From: Alphaproteobacteria bacterium UBA3637
GTDB taxonomy: Bacteria; Pseudomonadota; Alphaproteobacteria; CAAHEQ01; UBA3637
Direction of reading: 5' to 3'
Assembly (NCBI GenBank): GCA_002373615.1
Contig: DFKU01000022.1
Location: forward strand, 1-15,958
Length of the DNA stretch: 15,958 nucleotides
Shown piece by piece: positions 13,769 to 15,958 of the stretch. Position 1 is the first letter of the stretch. Each line of letters starts with the position of its first letter. The notes beneath the pieces were generated by a model, which worked only from the letters and a program-made list of their open reading frames with translations, was not told the origin of the DNA and ran no database searches. The position numbers and the translations under genes were made by a program.

Positions 13769-13802
13769 TTTATCATTCAAAATTTAAAGAAAGGATTTTA
13801 AA

Positions 13803-14534
13803 ATGACCAGACCATCTGGAAGAGCTGATACGCAAATGCGTGCGATGACTTTAACCCCTTGGGTGAATAAATTTGCCGAAGGATCTTGCTTGGTAAAATG
13901 CGGGGATACCCATGTTTTATGTACCGCCACGGTGGAACATAAAGTGCCTGCTTGGATGAAGCAACAAGGCAAGCGCGGCGGTTGGATTACCGCTGAATAT
14001 GGAATGTTGCCCCGAGCAAATATTACCCGTGTGGAACGTGAAGTTATGAAAGGCAAGCAAGAAGGGCGCAGTCAAGAAATTCAACGCTTGATTGGCCGGG
14101 CGATGCGTGCCGCGGTGGATTTACACCAGATGGATAATATCACGATTAAAATTGACTGCGATGTGTTGCAGGCCGATGGTGGCACCCGTACTGCCAGTAT
14201 CAATGGTGCTTATGTGGCTTTGGTGCAGGCCCTCAATTCCTTGGTGGAAGAAGGGAAGTTGGAGCGTTCCCCTGTGGTGGGACATGTGGCGGCCATTTCC
14301 TGTGGGATTGTGCAAGGGGTACCTGTCGTGGATTTGGATTTTGTGGAAGATTCCAATGCGGGAACCGATACCAATTTTGTGATGAATGATAAAGGGGAAT
14401 TATTGGAAGTGCAAGGCACTGCCGAAGGGGCTCCTTTCACGGCTGAACAATTGACAACCATGATGAAAATGGCACAAAATGTCATGCAGCTGATTTTCAT
14501 GAAGCAAAAAGAAGCCTTGAATAAAAAAAGATAA
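13803..14534 (+). CDS. rph: Ribonuclease PH
   Basis: A 243-residue phosphate-dependent 3' exonuclease that trims tRNA precursors and acts as a ring hexamer. The N-terminus MTRPSGRADTQMRAM, WITAEYGMLPR (61-71), the basic KGKQEGRSQEIQRLIGRAMRAAVDL block (83-107), the phosphate-binding GGTRTAS (126-132), and the DLDFVEDSNAGTD and EVQGTAEGAPF blocks all match the family, and length and C-terminus are normal. It is divergent from grpE. In many alphaproteobacteria rdgB follows rph; here a convergent unknown gene follows instead. Confidence 0.96.
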   Translation: MTRPSGRADTQMRAMTLTPWVNKFAEGSCLVKCGDTHVLCTATVEHKVPAWMKQQGKRGGWITAEYGMLPRANITRVEREVMKGKQEGRSQEIQRLIGRAMRAAVDLHQMDNITIKIDCDVLQADGGTRTASINGAYVALVQALNSLVEEGKLERSPVVGHVAAISCGIVQGVPVVDLDFVEDSNAGTDTNFVMNDKGELLEVQGTAEGAPFTAEQLTTMMKMAQNVMQLIFMKQKEALNKKR

Positions 14535-14535
14535 C

Positions 14536-14565
14536 AAAAGCGCCTGTGATGGGCGCTTTTTTAAT
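14536..14565. terminator. Bidirectional intrinsic terminator between rph and the 189-aa gene
   Basis: AAAAGCGCC/GGCGCTTTT (14536-14544 with 14552-14560) followed by TTTTTT on the plus strand and by TTTTGTT on the minus strand. It overlaps the stop codon of the convergent gene at 14561. Confidence 0.88.
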
Positions 14566-15130
14566 CCCTTTGGCGTTCAGCTGAAGTGGGATTATGGGTT
14601 TTATGTTGACTGTATGGATGTGTGACTTCTGCAATAAATTTTTCTCGGTCTAAGTCAGAGGCCTGTAAATAATCAAACATTTTTTGTTGATAATACTCTT
14701 TTTGCTCCGAGGAAATTCTGTCTTTTGAAAGGACTAAATTGTACTTTTCTGTCCCTGTTATTTCTTCTAATTCTGGACACATAGAGGACATATCCCTTTT
14801 ATAGGTCATATACATAGCCCTTGTCAAAGAGGGAAATCCCTCTTTTTTTTGAATTCTTTCAATTTCTTGAATGCGTTTTTCCACCTGTATGGCCGTGCGT
14901 TCCACGGGGCTATCCAACAAAAGGTACGCAGTAATAATACCTTTTTGTATTTCAAATGCAAAAACACTTTCTGCTTCTTTTTTTTCTTGCCAACTGGCAG
15001 GATGATTATATTTTGAGTGGGCTTCCCACGCTTTTTTATTCATCCTTGCCATTGTGTCCAGTAAAAAAGCACGTTTGTCCTCAGTTAAATAGCGGGCTCT
15101 GCGCATGAAATCTGATTCCAACAAACTCAT
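14561..15130 (-). CDS. Protein of unknown function, 189 residues
   Basis: Not recognised. The start at 15130 has AAGGAG 6 nt upstream and lies just after a strong promoter; an upstream ATG would overlap that promoter. The product has no signal peptide or membrane helix and is rich in Lys, Glu, Gln and Met. It looks mainly alpha-helical, with amphipathic stretches (MNKKAWEAHSKY, VEKRIQEIERIQKK, SEQKEYYQQKMFDYL) and a polar, His/Pro-containing tail. It has a single cysteine. Probably cytoplasmic. It is 46 bp downstream of murI on the same strand but has its own promoter overlapping the murI stop, so co-function with murI is not implied. Confidence 0.7.
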   Translation of the reverse strand: MSLLESDFMRRARYLTEDKRAFLLDTMARMNKKAWEAHSKYNHPASWQEKKEAESVFAFEIQKGIITAYLLLDSPVERTAIQVEKRIQEIERIQKKEGFPSLTRAMYMTYKRDMSSMCPELEEITGTEKYNLVLSKDRISSEQKEYYQQKMFDYLQASDLDREKFIAEVTHPYSQHKTHNPTSAERQRD

Positions 15131-15151
15131 ATAAGACTCCTTTTCCCTTGA

Positions 15152-15180
15152 ATTATATTTCAAAGGGATAAAAAAGTCAA
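15152..15180 (-). promoter_or_regulatory. Promoter of the 189-aa gene
   Basis: Minus-strand -35 TTGACT (15175-15180), 17-bp spacer, -10 TATAAT (15152-15157). The TGA inside the -35 box is the murI stop codon. Confidence 0.8.
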
Positions 15181-15958
15181 ATTTGGGCTATTTCCAGTTG
15201 AATATTGGGGAATAATTTTTGAGCGACTTGGGTATATTCTGTGGAAAGTGTACTTACAAAAAATTGACGCGTTTTTTCGTGCGATAATTGGCTTTCAATT
15301 TCTGTGTGGCGCCCTAAATAATCGGCCAATTTTTCCCCTATCAATTCATCTTGGGAAACCAGGCGCGTATGGAGTAAATGTTTTTGGAATAAATCCTTTA
15401 CCAAGGGGTAATGGGTGCACCCCAAAATTAAGGCGGGGATATTTTGAAAAGTTTTGGCGTATTCGGTAATGGCCTTTTCGGCCCCCTTAAAATCGTTTTT
15501 TTCTATGGCTGGTACCAAGCGCGGTGTTGCCAAGGAAACAACCTGCACCACAGGATCAATTTTTCTTAATTCCACCCCATAAATATCAGAACGAATCGTG
15601 GTGGGGGTGCCAACAACACCGATTTTCTTTTCCCCATTTTTTAAGGCTTCCTCCACGGTTGGGATTATCACCCCTAAAATTTTTACATGGGGAGCAAATT
15701 GGGGGCAAAATCTTTTTTGTAAATAACGCAGGGTAATGGCGGTTGCTGTATTGCAGGCAATAATAATCAACCCACATTCTTGCCGGATTAAAAACCGCAT
15801 GGCGTCCAGTGTATAAGCCAAAATGCGCCCTGGTGTTTTTTCTCCATAGGGCACATGCGCCGTGTCCCCGTAATAGACATAATCGTACTGTGGCAAGGCC
15901 TGCATTAAGGCCTTTGCGATAACCAATCCCCCTAATCCTGAATCAAAAACACCTATTT
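15177..15958 (-). CDS. murI: Glutamate racemase, 5' end beyond the window
   Basis: Converts L-glutamate to D-glutamate for peptidoglycan. The frame stays open to the window edge: codons from 15956 read IGVFDSGLGGLVIAKAL, so only the first few residues are missing, and a TTG at 15926 is not the true start. The visible 259 residues contain the DSGLGG motif with the catalytic Asp, YYGDTAHVPYG, the first catalytic cysteine in ACNTAT (visible residue 68), GTPTT, and the second catalytic cysteine in GCTHYP (visible residue 180). This is the full catalytic set of the family, and the total length is close to normal. The stop codon is embedded in the promoter of the next gene. Confidence 0.95.
   Translation of the reverse strand, partial: IGVFDSGLGGLVIAKALMQALPQYDYVYYGDTAHVPYGEKTPGRILAYTLDAMRFLIRQECGLIIIACNTATAITLRYLQKRFCPQFAPHVKILGVIIPTVEEALKNGEKKIGVVGTPTTIRSDIYGVELRKIDPVVQVVSLATPRLVPAIEKNDFKGAEKAITEYAKTFQNIPALILGCTHYPLVKDLFQKHLLHTRLVSQDELIGEKLADYLGRHTEIESQLSHEKTRQFFVSTLSTEYTQVAQKLFPNIQLEIAQI

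Overview
The window reads as a piece of chromosome from a host-associated, AT-leaning alphaproteobacterium, probably one of the poorly cultured gut or protist-associated lineages. Three things support this. grpE and rph are divergent neighbours, as around hrcA-grpE/rph in many alphaproteobacteria. The lysophospholipid transporter and acyl-ACP synthetase/acyltransferase are fused (LplT-Aas). There are three scattered genes for prepilin-like proteins with a nearly invariant RSMVEMLGVLA start. No tRNA, rRNA, transposase, prophage or CRISPR array was seen.

Layout. 1-252: first copy of a structured RNA element (minus strand). 337-2112: compact alanyl-tRNA synthetase. 2165-2428: small XRE-type regulator, divergent from pilin-like gene 1 (2524-3732), whose C-terminus is a discoidin (F5/8C)-like domain. 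3733-7149: dnaE, convergent with pilin 1 and with stop codons touching. 7217-8184: pilin-like gene 2 with an EGF-like domain and a decayed or frameshifted 3' end. 8216-8479: second copy of the structured RNA, which is the leader of pilin 2. 8561-11989: LplT-Aas fusion. 12059-12277: promoter and a different structured leader, ending in an intrinsic terminator, in front of pilin-like gene 3 (12278-13018). 13039-13130: a promoter with a palindromic operator and a possible ~55-nt small RNA. 13135-13677: grpE. 13803-14534: rph. 14561-15130: unknown 189-aa protein. 15177-15958: murI, cut by the right edge.

How it fits together. The housekeeping genes (alaS, dnaE, aas, grpE, rph, murI) are single-gene units, several with a clear sigma70-like promoter. 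The accessory layer is the three secreted pilin-like proteins. Each has a prepilin peptidase site (G|RSMVE, Glu at +5) and a hydrophobic helix, but their C-termini are unrelated, Cys-rich and in two cases eukaryote-like. Each also has a different control region: an operator next to an XRE gene, a ~260-nt structured leader repeated elsewhere, and a leader with a terminator. In two of them, palindromic repeat DNA sits in frame inside the leader peptide that is cut off during maturation. The best candidates for something undescribed are this dispersed, individually regulated pilin repertoire and the repeated leader RNA.
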